From the NCBI RefSeq assembly GCF_019175385.1, contig NC_083345.1, positions 120,965,657-121,029,656 of the forward strand: a DNA stretch of 64,000 bases, given 5' to 3'. The stretch comes from Lycium barbarum. Lineage: Eukaryota > Streptophyta > Magnoliopsida > Solanales > Solanaceae. This document shows positions 48,694 to 60,727 of the stretch, piece by piece. Below the pieces are notes generated by a model that saw only the letters and a program-made list of their open reading frames with translations, was not told the DNA's origin and made no database searches. The translations under genes and the position numbers were made by a program. Each line of letters begins with the position of its first letter. Position 1 is the stretch's first letter.

Positions 48694-50344
48694 TTATGAT
48701 TTTGACGTCCCATCTTGGACCTCTTCCAAGGGCTGAAATAAATGGGGGTATTTGGATCGCATATTCTCTTCCGCTTCCCATGTCATTTCCTCTCGATTGT
48801 TATTTCTCCACATAACTTTAATTGAGGTCATTTCTTTGTTTCTAAGCCTCCGTACTTGCCTATCTAATATGGCAATGGGCATTTCATCATAAGTTAACTT
48901 TTCTGTCACCTGGATATCATTCACTGGGACGATCCTAGTAGGATCTCCAATACATTTTCGGAGCATCGAGACGTGGAATACTGGATGAACTGACTCCAAG
49001 TCTGGAGGTAAGTCTAATTCATAGACCACCTTGCCTATTTTTCGCACAATCTCATAAGGCCCTATATACCGGGGACTAAGCTTCCCCTTTTTGCCAAATC
49101 TCATAACGCCCTTCATCGGCGACACTTTCAAAAACACCCAATCCTTAACTTGGAACTCTAAGTCCCTTCGACGATTGTCCGCATAAGACTTCTGGCGACT
49201 TTGAGCCGCTAACAACCGATCTTGTATGACCCTGACTTTATCTATGGCTTGCTGGACCAAATCTGGCCCTATTAACTTGGTCTCTCCAGTTTCAAACCAC
49301 CCAATCGGGGATCTACACTTTCGCCCATACAAAGCTTCATACGGTGCCACTTGAATGCTAGAATGATAACTATTGTTGTAAGCAAATTCAATGAGCGGTA
49401 AATGATCTTCCCAATTTCCTCCGAAGTCTATCATACATGCCCGTAACATATTTTCAAGAGTTTGAATGGTACGCTCAGCTTGCCCATCGGTCTGTGGGTG
49501 AAATGTCGTACTAAGGCTAACTCGGGTCCCTAAACCCTCTTGGAAAGACTCCCAAAACCTAGCTGTAAACTAAGTCCCTCTATCGGAGATAATAGATACC
49601 GGAACGCCATGGAGTCTCACTATCTCTTTAAGGTACAACCTTGCATAATCTTCTGCTGCATAGGTCGTTCTGACCGGTAAGAAATGAGCTGACTTGGTGA
49701 GTCTATCCACAATCACCCATATTGAATCATACTTCCGTCGAGAACGGGGTAAGCCAGAAATGAAGTCCATGTTAATCACTTCCCATTTCCACGTTGGGAT
49801 TCCTATAGCTTGCAATAATTCACCGGGCTTTTGGTGCTCGATTTTCACCTGTTGACAATAGGGACATTGAGCTACAAATCCCGCTATATCTTTCTTCATC
49901 CCATTCCACCAATATATAGTCTTAAGGTCGTGATACATTTTCGTCACCCCAGAGTGAACAGAGTAACGGGAACAATGAGTTTCTCTCAAAACCTGGTGGC
50001 GTAGACCTGCCACATCAGGGACACATAAGCTGCCTCGGCATCGGAGAACTCCGTCTCCTGAAATATCAACGATGACTCCTCTTTCTGAGGGAGTGTATCT
50101 CTGTACTGCATTAGCATGGTATCCTCATATTGTCACTCTTTACTTCCGCTACTAGCGATGAGACTGCTGAATTTTGAATAGTAGCTCCGCTGCTACATGA
50201 GTCCACTACTCGGACTCCTAGGCTAGCTAACTGTTGAATCTCACGGGCCATCTCTTTCTCTTCTGGTCGTACATCACCTGGTTCCATTGGCGACGCACCA
50301 ACACTTGCAGGTGGCATAATCATTCTTGCGTGATTCGTGTACAT
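48694..50344 (-). pseudogene. Gypsy RNase H tail, integrase and chromodomain
   Basis: 50344-50111 holds the linker after RNase H (EKEMAREIQQLASLGVRVVD). 50013-49570 has the H2C2 zinc finger (HCSRYSVHSG, CPYCQQVK) and the first catalytic aspartate (MDFISGLPRS), ending at SDRGT. A single TAG follows at 49567-49569 where family members have Gln. The same frame then continues with the third catalytic residue (TDGQAERTIQTLENML) and the C-terminal part 49449-48694, with GPYEIVRKIGKVVYELDLP and HPVFHVSMLRKC. It ends in a chromodomain-like VMWRNNNREEMTWEAEENM, which in chromoviruses directs integration to heterochromatin. Only one nonsense change separates the integrase from being open. Confidence 0.88.
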
Positions 50345-53204
50345 ATGTTTCTATACATATACAGGTATCGACATCCGTATCCGTATTCGTAATCATACTC
50401 ATTTACCCGTCGTATCAATAGTCATGTCCATATGCATATCATGTACATATTCTTATTCGTAATCACATCATACACATATCCTTTACGCAGCATACCCGAC
50501 TACGAAGGTTCGGTGATCATACATACTTAAACTCTTTTGTCTATCTGTAGTAACTTGTCTCGTCATGCTCTCTTTCTTCCCTTAATTATCATATCTTGTG
50601 TTCTACTATGGAAACTTTAAGTCTCTTTCTTCATTATCGCTTATAAATAGCAATATCATTAACAACGACTATACCGCCAGTGCCTTTGCCTCCGTTCTAG
50701 CATCACATCACCATCCTTTGCAATACCCCTTGAGTTATTAGCTCTTAATGTCACGTGGGTCAAGGTCCTCATGAATGATTTCCCGTACAGTGTCAGATGC
50801 TTGCTCAATTCAGGTTCGTTTATTTACTCGTTATTAGACTCGTTTCTACGTAACTCTCATTCTTTGTTTTAGAGTCTATGTCTGTCACATCTTAGGGTCC
50901 ATCATTTCAATCTCTACACTTGTATTCTCTTTACTCGTTTCCCCCTCTTTGAGGGTTTTACTTGTACTATTCTCAAATCTGTTGCCTCACCTTCAAATAT
51001 TTAATTCATAGATCCCTCATTATACTACATCTTATTCATGCCTTTTCTCATAATTTATAGCTACGATAATTTATGTGTGAAGTCTTAACATACTCACCTT
51101 GCAGTTTATAATCAAGTAGCACCACCGATATAGCCATCCGACCAAGAATGTATTTTTCTTAGCTCCTTTGGTAGTTATAAGTCAATGTCCAAATCTGCTC
51201 CAATCAACAACTCTTTGCCCCATAGGGATGCTCATAGTAGTAGTAGGCCTGGCTATCCATACCGTTCATATAATGTCACTTGCCCTCTTCTTCGGTGCTC
51301 GAAGTTCACTTGTAACGTCATCTAGGTTCTCCGGGACCCAAGTCTCATGCGCAACTAATACCTCTTATGCCTCAACTCTTTCACTCTTGTCTTGCGCTCA
51401 CATTGGTTTCAAAACCAATCATAATCATATTGCACTTGTCATCGGTGATAGCTTTAACCTATCCTTTTATCGTCGTACGGTAAACTTCATAACTCATGAT
51501 CATCCTTTCTTTTCAACTTATTACTTCATATAATTTAGTCATTCTAACTTGGTATAGGATAGTCGTAGGGGATCCATCTTCCTTTAACCATAACACAACT
51601 ACTTCTTAAGCACGCGTATTTCGTATATTTCCTTTTCTCTCTATTCTCATTCTTATTCCCTTACATACCTTCCTCCTCAATTTATCTTGTTTCCTCCCAT
51701 TTTATAATCAATCCTTGATTCTTTGCACGTGGAACCTTATTCCCAACTTAGCACCACTTTGTCCTTTAGAATACTGCCTTTGTACAATTCATTCTTCATT
51801 TCCAAGACTTATTCTGTTCATTCTGATCATCCCCTCTCATCCTCCTTGTGTTGATCCTCTTTCTAATAATCGTCCTATTTCGTTATTCATCTTTCCATGG
51901 TATTGATCTTTTACATCCATCCAAAGATATCACTTATACCTTTGATTATACAAATCACAAATTACTACTACTCTACCATATCGCATTTTTTTTTTGTAAT
52001 CTCTTTATCAATTTTTTTTTTGTCATTGCTCGCTATCATTTCTATCATTGAGGAACCTCTGTGCTGGACTTTCCCTTAACACGGGCTTACAAGCTTTCTT
52101 ATCTACTGCCCCATGGTTCGCTTGTTGGTTTCACACTCGAATTCACTCTTTATTCATATAGGACATGTCACATCTTTAATCGTTTCCTTGCTCTACTTTA
52201 CCTACCCTGTATCCCAGTTCTCGCTATGTCTTCATTATACCCTTCATATTCATATCTCTGTCTCCGGGCGCTGTTACTTTATTTTGCTAATAAACTTATT
52301 GTAATTTACTCGTGCTTATACGTCCAATCGCTACTCCAGTACCGCATTTTATTAGAGTCACACTTTCTCTTCCATGTCATGTTTTAGTGCTACCAACCCC
52401 CTTTGTTTACTCTAGCATTCTCTTTACCGTATCAATATCGCTCTCATCACTGCCATTACTATCAATTTCATACTATCTAACTCGACTCCTGTAGTCATTA
52501 ACGATACTCCTAACTTAGTCGCATTCTGCCATTACTCTTTTGCACCCCATATTTTCCCGTTAGGACATATTGCAAGCTTATATCTTATCTCCTTTAGATT
52601 CTGGGAAAATTTCGGCAGAGTTTCCTCTGTATTTCTTACTATCTCAAAACCTGCACGCAGCAAATACCAAAAATACCTCACAAGGCCAATATATATATAA
52701 ATATACGACATGTCTCAGCCACACAAGGCTCCCACTTTCAGTAAAAGAACAAATATGTGGAAACTTACCTCATATATTACGCTTCGAGATGTACTTGATC
52801 CTTTAGCGATCTGCCCTGTTACCTCTTCCTATTTACTTTCTCTTTCATTCTTCAGCTTTGCATTTTGATCACATCTCAATATTCTTACTTTATTTGACGC
52901 ACATCCCTCGTACCGTTGCTTACCTTTGTTCGGATTCATTCAATTCGCTGAGTTCTCAACTTATAGCTCCGTAGCTTTCAATGTCATCAATCACTTTCTT
53001 CTATCGTTACCATTCTTCTGCTGCAATCAGGGTTAGTATAAGGAATCTCATTTCCTATGACTTAGCACTATCGCATGATTCTTATGAAGAAAGAAGGTCA
53101 TTCATTCCTAAAATGTCCGCAGCTTCTTGTTTATAAGTGTGGCGCGCAACACACCCATAACCAAGACTCTACTAGACACGGCTCGTAGACACACCCTAGG
53201 ACTG
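50345..53204 (-). other. 2.9-kb pyrimidine-rich internal region without gag, protease or RT
   Basis: Plus strand is C/T-rich (purine-rich in element sense). Open frames of 60-121 codons exist on the plus strand only because stops are rare in such composition. No gag, CCHC knuckle, aspartic protease DTG/DSG or FDD motif is seen on the element strand. It occupies the place of about 3 kb of coding. Confidence 0.65.
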
Positions 53205-53220
53205 AACTGCTCTGATACCA
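53205..53220 (-). other. Primer binding site, initiator tRNA-Met
   Basis: TGGTATCAGAGCAGTT on the minus strand, four bases from the 5' LTR, matches the initiator tRNA-Met complement over at least 12 bases. Confidence 0.93.
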
Positions 53221-53224
53221 CTTT

Positions 53225-55569
53225 TGTCACGACCCGGCTAGGGGGCCGCGACGAGCACCCGGTACTACCCCACCCGAGCACCCCTGTATCGTACATAACA
53301 TAACATTTAGGTGAACCATAAGTCAATTCGTGCTTTCTTATCGTTAATCATATTGATCCCATTAGACGATCATCATCGTTTAACATATCATAGGCATTTA
53401 TGCCACATCATAAGTACAAGGCCGACGAGGCCAACAAAAGATATACAAAACATGGGCCGACATGGCCGAACATCTCTACCCACATACATATGACTACGAG
53501 CCTCTAAGAATATGACATGTCGTATGAGCGGGACAGGACCCCCGCTATGCCCATAATTATATACACAAAAGAATAAGTACTCAAAGCTACGGCTCCGAAA
53601 GGAATGGAGCTATGCTATGCAACTCTGAGTGAGCAGCTATGGATCAAGTCTGTCTCCCTGTGCACCTGCGGGCATGACGCAGCGTCCACAAACAAAAGGA
53701 CGTCAGTACGAAGAATGTACTGAGTATGTAAAGCATGATTAACATTGATATATATAAACATAACGAACCACATATGGAATAGCATAGGAGGGGAGACAAT
53801 AATATCATCATCATCATGTCGGTTACTTACTTACATCGTCATTCGTGTCCCATAATGAAACTCGTACCATACTTGTGCTCATATTATCCGTACCATCTGC
53901 TGATGTGTGCGCGCGTTTCGTAATCGTATACATATTCTATACATATTCATACACATATATTCTACCCGGCGTTATAAGCTCGGGGTTTCATTATAGCCCT
54001 TCATAGGCACGTATGAGTATAATAGCCCGTAGGCACCTTTAGCATCATTATTATTATCATCATCATTACTATCATTATCATTATCATCATTGCTATCATT
54101 ATCATTATCATTATCGTTACTTCTATATCATAGTCTTACTCGTCACTTGAGGTGCGTAGTGCATTCGTAGTACATATCAAGGATAGTGAGCTTATGAGCT
54201 CGGAATGTGAAGCAATTATAGTCAACATACTCATATAGAGGGATTAGGAGTTTGGCTAAAGAACCATGCCTTATGAAAGAAGGGTTAGCCTTACATACCT
54301 CTTTGTCGAACTATTCTACACTTGCACGTACTCCTCCGATGATCACGTTTCTACCTTCATTAAGGGCATACTATCGTTAGAATCGATAACTAGCACATAT
54401 GGCTAAAGCTAAAGAAAATCGGGCAGCATCTCCTCTATTTATACATCATTCACCCATTTCGTAATTCAACTCCCAAACATCAACAATACATTCACAATAT
54501 CATAACAATAGTCATTAACCATCCACATTACCTACATTATCTAAATTTCTCAATTTGCTCTAATTCACCCACATTCATGGTCATAATATCCCACTTCGCC
54601 CATTCGCCTAAAATGTCTAGTTCATGGTCTCAACGTCGTTTATAGCACATTTATATCACAACTCAACAACAATCATGATCCAATTCGACTATGCTCTCAA
54701 AACGTCACTATTCATCATTCAAGACCCATTTCGCTAAACTCTTCTAGTGACCAAGCATTTCAACTCCCAAATATCTCAAACAATATACAAATAACATGAA
54801 TCTTACCTTAGATGTCGTAGGAATGAGCTTGAGTTGATAATATTCCACTTTGATCAAAACCCTAGTTTTCCTCCTTTTGGGTTTCTTGACTTTGGAAGAT
54901 CTTTGATGGGTTCTTACCCTTGATTCACTTATCTAATGTTGTTGATGGATTAATATCCTTGAAAACTTGTATCATACATGTGGAGAGATATTTTTAGAGA
55001 GAGGGGGGTGCAAGGGAAATGAAATGAAAATGACTTGGTCCATTACATTTATTGAGCAAAAAGCTGCCCGACCAGATATACGGACCAACATACGGTCCGT
55101 ATAAAATCTACGGACCGTATGTACTGGCCGTATGTTTGGTCCAGAGAGTTGGCCAATCTGGGTGGATTATACGGTCCAGACATACGAACCGTATAAATTT
55201 TACGGCCAGTATGTTTGGCCGTATAATCCCCAGTGATCCCGAATTTCGTTTCGTCGATTCGTTTGATCTCCAATCCTTATGGAACCTTCTTAACACTTGT
55301 TCAACACTTCAATACCAATCCAAGGGATGTTATTACTCTTCTCCAAGACTTCATTAATTCCTTGCTAACTCGTTAATCGAAATTCCTTTCCCATACTTAT
55401 CAAATACTTTGCCTTATCTTGGAAATCCTCTTCCCCCATCTCTAACATCTTTGAAATCTTTTCTAGAGTTCGTCGAGCGTCATCACTCACTCATGAACAT
55501 ATCGAATACTCATAGCCCTCACTAGTCCATTCACTTGCGTATGAACGGAAGATTTTCCGAGGTGTAACA
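53225..55569 (-). repeat. 5' LTR of the Tekay element, 2345 bp
   Basis: Same ends as 45928-48489. Lacks about 190 bp near 53885 and one 29-bp palindrome unit. A CATTAT unit is gained near 54100. TATA at 54432-54443. Confidence 0.93.
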
Positions 55570-57871
55570 ACTGCTTCGAATCCGAGCATCGCAAGCTTGG
55601 ATTTGATAGTGTTCGAGTGAATCGGAGACCCCCCGCATCCTGTTCGCTGCACCCGAAGAAGGTGAACTTCTTCCCTTTAGTTACTTTATGTTCTGTCGGG
55701 TCTTTATGTGTTGTCCTGCTATGGTTTAGTTTGGTTAGTTAATATTAGTAGTGCAAGCATGATTAGGATAAAACCTTAATATGTTTATATTGCTCAGTTA
55801 GAAAGATTATTGAATGTTAATAGTGAGCATGATTAGAGTACAAAGAAGTTTAGCATGCTATTTAGTTAAAATTATTACTTAATGCTTATTTGTGTGGCAT
55901 GTTTTATTGATTAATTAGTTCGTATATGATTGATAGCATTTTTTTGTCTCCGTTAGATTAGTTAATCCTCTGTTGATAATGTCTGAGCATGGTTAAATGA
56001 GTTATGGACTGATATTTGATTGGTCCTCTGTTAATGAATTTGTAATCCAAACATGATGCTTATCTTGTCAATAAATAAAATGTTGGAGTCTCTGTCTATG
56101 CGCCATCACTGTTAAATCATGATGTTAACTTGCCCCTGTGTTTGCCTGAACTCATCTAGACATGGATTGTATTTAATAAAGCTTATTGAACTAAAATGAT
56201 ATTTAGCTTGATTTAGTAAGTTGAACAGACCATTTGTTTGCTTCTTCTAATGTTCATGTCCAACCCATGAAGTACTTGCAAATGATTTGTTATTAGCACA
56301 GTTGGTATGGTTCTATAAACCACAAAATATTCTTAATAAGTTTAAAGAGCAATTTAGATTCAGTTTTAGTATCTTTGCATATGTATAGTACCCTGATTGA
56401 ATCCTTTAGAAATATTGAGGTTCGCTAAAAAATGATAGTTGCATGCTGAAGTAATCATTCTCTGTTATGTATGAGCCTGTCTTTATTCACTAATGTCACT
56501 TAAGAAATCACATGAATCAGTTAAGTGTACATCTTCTAAAGTTGTCGCCTTCGATACATAATCTGAGATTTTTGTGTAGTTTCTACACTTCCATCTTTTA
56601 GTTTACTATTCTAGTTTTGAATCTTTAGTGACGGTATAAGAAAAACTGCTAACTTACATTCATAAACACGGTAATAGTTTGCTGAATTTTCATACGCATG
56701 ACATTCAGTTTGCTTTTTTTTGCTGGGCTTGCATTACTGTGCACATTTATAGAAATTTTTAGTGTTGTTTTTGGGCTTGCTTTAATTGACTATTGGTTGT
56801 ATTGTTCCATTCTTTAATGGCATTCTGATTGCTTTTAGTTGACCCTTGCTAGGGAAGCTAATAAGGTTTGGTTAGTAATGGTTAGTAACTAAGATCTGTA
56901 GTAATCTAGGGATGAGGTATACTTAAATATACGTAGTCTATACATAATCTACTGATCTGTTTGAGCTTATATTTTACGTGTTTGACCTTATTCATTTGAT
57001 TATATTCTAATCTTTTTCCTTTCGTTGTTATGCATGACCACCGCGTGTGAGTCCGAGGGACTCGTCTTCTTCCGCATTCGATGTTAGGCCAAAGCCCAAC
57101 GAAACATTCTTATCGAGTCAGCCCCATCAGCTGCGTAAAACGATTCTGGACCGAGGCCCATAACAGCAACAACAGTGCACGGCAATTAGCCTGAAATGGG
57201 CCGATCCATTTAATTCCTTTCCCCCTCTATTTTATGCTCCGTTGTGCATTTTTGTTTTGGTATTGAATGACTAACGCTTTGCCTTGTTTCGTTTTCTTAA
57301 CATTAGATGAATCCTAGCGGATTAGTGGGGATAATGTTAGTAGTAACGGGTAGTTAATTTTAAAGGAGAAACCAATAGTAAATTCCCTAGGTTTCAGTTC
57401 TTATGTTAAAATTATTTAAAGTCTCCTCTTATGCAAATTATTATATTTTCTAAATAGCATTATTATATTTTCATTTAAAGCCTTAACAGCATTTATAAGT
57501 CTTATTTTAAATAGTATTAGTATATTTTCTTTTAAAGCCTCAGCAACATTTGCAAGCCGTTTTCTTAAAGTTTAAGCACTATATTTGCATCTTCCACTTT
57601 AATTAATTAACCTAAGTTTGGCCGGATAACCGTAGTTACGGATTCTAGAGGATGTCTAACTCCTTTCCTTTATGATAATTAGAACCCTTACCTAGAATCG
57701 TAAGTTAAGTAGACCATTAACGGGGTTTAGATAACTTTACCTTAGTTAAATAATTAGGTGCCCTAATTCACCTTTAAAATCAATTAGGTGGCGACTCCTT
57801 AAAATAAAAAATAAATAGAAATCTCCAATATGTTGTACTCAATTTGGACCCGGTTTAAATGGGGTATAACA

Positions 57872-58275
57872 TCCATTAGCGATGTTAGAAGCTTTCATGG
57901 GTTGGTAAGTTTCTATAGGAGGTTTGTGAGGGGTTTTAGTTCTCTAGCCGCTTCTCTAACTGAGGTCATTAAAAAGGATAAGCCATTCGTTTGGGGTAAG
58001 AAACAAGAGGAAACCTTGAGGATCTTAAAGGAGAAACTTAGTTCCACCCCTTTATTAGTTCCACTCCTTTACTTCAACTTCTTAACTTTGAGAAGATGTT
58101 TGAAATTGAGTGTGATGCTGGTGGAATAGGCATTGGTGCGATCTTGATGCAAGAAGGTAAACCCATAGCTTACTTTAGTGAGAAGTTAAGAGGAGCTTCA
58201 TTGCAACATTCTACATATGATAAATAACTTTATGCTTTAGTGAGAGCTTTAGCAAATTGGCAACATTATTTGTGG
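57872..58275 (+). pseudogene. REINA-type gypsy RT end and RNase H start
   Basis: Reading resumes SDVRSFHGLVSFYRRFVRGF, then KKQEETLRILKEKL (RT end), a shift near 58075, then FEIECDAGGIGIGAILMQEG, IAYFSEKLRGASL and a stop before LYALVRALANWQHYLW. This is RNase H of the REINA clade. Cut at 58276 by giant LTR copy D. Together with 44290-44614 it is one gene broken twice by the same LTR family. Confidence 0.87.
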
Positions 58276-59430
58276 TGTCATACCCCATTTTAACCGGGTT
58301 AAAATTAGAGTACAACATATTGGTGATTCCTATTTATTTTGTTTTGAGCAGTCGCCACCTAATTAATTTAACGGTGAATTAGGACACCTAAATATTAACT
58401 AAAGAAAAGTTAAAACTAAACCTCCATTAATAGTCTGCTTAACCAGTGTGATTCTAGGTAAGGGCTCTATATTATCCTAAAGGGAAGGGGTTAGGCATCC
58501 TTTAGAATCCGTTAACTTACGGTTATCCGACCAAACTTAGGTTAATTAATTACGATTAATTATAATGCTTAAATCTTAAGAAAAATAGGTTGTAAATATT
58601 ATTGAGGTTTAAAGGAAAACATAATGATGTTATTTAAACTGACTTGAAGAAATGCATAGTAGTCCACTTGAAAATAAAACTTAGAAATATTGTTAAGCTT
58701 AAAATAATAATTTTATGGTAAAAATGGGACTGATAAAATATAATAATTTGTATATAGATAGAAACTTTTAAGAGAACCTAGCCAATATGACATTATATCA
58801 GTATAATAGTGTAAGAATGCAAAGATGATGAATTTCTTTCTCTTTTTTACTGATTTATTTAATTATACTCGGCTAAAAATAGACGTGATGGATTCAAACT
58901 TGAAGAGTTATTCATAATATGTTTGAATTTATGTTTGCATATTAATGATGTTTTGAAATTAAGATAATAAAAATATGACTCCTTTAATTCGAAAAATATG
59001 AATTTTATACTATCAACTATTCTAGAAGTAAATATTATGGATACTATAAATAACTTTAATATAAAAATAAGAAAATGAAATTTATGGAATTGATTGTTAG
59101 TCTCTCTTAAACTAACTACCCATTACTAAAACTAAATCTACTAATTCATTAGGATTCATCTAAGTTAATAAAATAAAATAAGATAAAGTTAGTCATACAA
59201 AGCCAATCAAAATATGCAACAATAAAATAAAGTAGAGGGGAAGAAAAGATGAAATGGATCTGGCCCATTTTAAAGCCTGACTGCTGGAACTGTTCACGTT
59301 ATCGGGCTTAGGCTCAATGAATTTTCTTTATATTGCTGCCACGGACAGAGCTGAACACGAGAGGAATCATGTTGGGCTTTTAGCCCAACACCAAATGCGG
59401 AAGAAGATGAGCCCGAGGGACTCGTATGCG
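58276..59430 (-). mobile_element. Giant LTR (copy D), partial, minus orientation
   Basis: Starts TGTCATACCCCATTTTAACC, the mutated reverse complement of the family's GGGGTATAACA end, after TGTGG (58271-58275). It matches copy B (33103-34290) including GCCCAACACC and GATGAGCCC. It is interrupted at 59431 by another element, so the rest lies beyond the window or is lost. Confidence 0.82.
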
Positions 59431-60230
59431 TGATAACGTCCAAATCCACCCTATTAATTAGAATGGGCACGGTCGTATGCAAATATAATTTACCCAACTA
59501 TGAGTCGGGGTCGAATCCCACAGAGAACAATATGTAGGTGATTTAAGCAGATTAGGAATTATCACTAACAATAGTTATGCCCGAACGCATCAATGGTGGT
59601 TTTTTATAAGGTTTTGATAAAATACGGAAATATAAATTCTAATCTAGAAAGCAAGTAAATTGATCAATGGCAACAAGAATGGAAGGAGGGAAACTACTTC
59701 TCAAGTAACGATCCAATCTATTTCACGAATTGTAAATAATAGCAAGTTTATGTTATTTAGCCTCGGATAATGACTCTAAATTAACTTCTTCCGAAGATTA
59801 ACTAGACTACCCAATTGAAGATCCCTCAAGCAATTAGGAGCATTAAGAACACCCGAATATGGCTACAAGTGGTATTGCCTATTCTTAGGTCAACTTCCAT
59901 TAGATGAGGGTTAACGCCCCAAATTCATGTTAATTATTCTATCCCAACTCCGTTCTTCCTCTTCCGAGTTTCAAACAAAGTAAATGGGCGAGTTCAAAGG
60001 TTAGCTAATCCAATGAAAACATTCAAGAACAAGAATAATTAAAATAGCAAAAACTTACTTGATTAAGAACAATGCAAATGAATAAATAAGCACAACAAGA
60101 GTATCAATCTTAATTGTCACCAAGAGATTTCCATCAACAAGGATTAAAAAGAAGAGAGAACATTTTTGTAGGAATCCTAGCCTCCAACTTGTGGGAGCTG
60201 CCAAAGATCTGTAATATTTTGCCCTAGTTT

Positions 60231-60240
60231 TCTATTTATA
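60231..60240 (-). promoter_or_regulatory. LTR TATA box
   Basis: TATAAATAGA on the minus strand, 67 bp downstream of the nearest GCGATCGC palindrome in the same LTR. Confidence 0.6.
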
Positions 60241-60306
60241 TGAACTGGAATGGAAGACATCGTCAAAATCCGAATTCTAGTCGAAAATGCCGAAAAATCC
60301 TTCATC

Positions 60307-60504
60307 GCGATCGCGCCATGTGTCTGCGCGATCGCGTAGATGACGTCAATCTCCCCTGCTCCCTTCATCGCGATCGCACGTCGATCCTGCGCGATCGCGT
60401 GGAATTAATGCCGCGCGTAGGCGCGGTCGCGTTTCATTCCGGCGCGAACGCGTGGATTGCAATTCCCGCGTGGGCGCGATCGCGTGGGTACTCTGCGCGA
60501 TCGC
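60307..60504. promoter_or_regulatory. GCGATCGC palindrome array in the LTR U3
   Basis: Six perfect GCGATCGC octamers, most extended to CGCGATCGCG, plus two variants (GCGCGGTCGCGT, GCGCGAACGCGT), in 198 bp. Spacers are unrelated to each other. GC-rich island in AT-rich DNA, 67-264 bp upstream of the TATA. A second array occurs at 63632-63766. Confidence 0.85.
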
Positions 60505-60727
60505 GCAGAGCAATATTTCGCTAGTAATTTCCAGAACCTCCAGTTATTTCCAGTTTTGCAACATTTTTGCTTGTTTTCCACACTTTGGCTCCAGGGACCT
60601 CGTATTACCTGAAACATGACAAAAACTACGTAAAATGACATAGACTTGCTTAAAAACAAGTAAAACTTATAGTTAAAAAGCATCGATTGTGGCGTAAAAT
60701 CACGCCACATCAACACCCCCAACTTAA

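Larger units (their letters stand above)
45928..55569 (-). mobile_element. Tekay/Del-type Ty3/gypsy element lacking gag to RT, target duplication ACTGC
   Basis: LTRs 45928-48489 and 53225-55569, ACTGC at 45923-45927 and 55570-55574, initiator tRNA-Met primer site at 53205-53220 and a polypurine tract (AAGGGGGGAAAAA, minus strand, about 48490-48502). The interior keeps only the 3' part of pol (50344-48694). LTRs differ by roughly 30-35 substitutions over 2.3 kb by my count, so the insertion is recent although the element cannot encode its own gag, protease or RT. Confidence 0.92.
44615..57871 (+). mobile_element. Giant LTR (copy C), about 3.6 kb plus nested Tekay element
   Basis: TGTTGACACCCAATTTTGTC at the left, GGGGTATAACA at the right, TCCAT at 44610-44614 and 57872-57876. 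Subtracting the Tekay element and one ACTGC leaves about 3610 bp. TGGGCY motifs lie at 45060-45205, TATA at 45644, a donor-like GAAGAAGGTGAAC at 55662 (371 bp from TATA once the nested element is removed, as in copy A) and CATTAG/ATGAATCC at 57306. Splits a REINA pol gene. Confidence 0.88.
59431..60712 (-). repeat. 3' LTR, 1282 bp, of an element running off the right edge
   Basis: In element sense it starts TGATGTGGCGTGATTTTACG and ends GGACGTTATCA. The purine-rich TTAAGTTGGGGGTGT lies directly before it (60713-60727), so this is the 3' LTR of a minus-strand element. The flank ATGCG (59426-59430) is the expected target duplication; its partner is outside the window. TATAAATAGA (minus) at 60231-60240. 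LTR length suggests gypsy. Confidence 0.82.

Noticed and set aside
51168..52806. Several plus-strand open frames of 60-121 codons in the Tekay interior
   Set aside because: Antisense to the element and made of pyrimidine-rich DNA, where stop codons are rare. No family motif.
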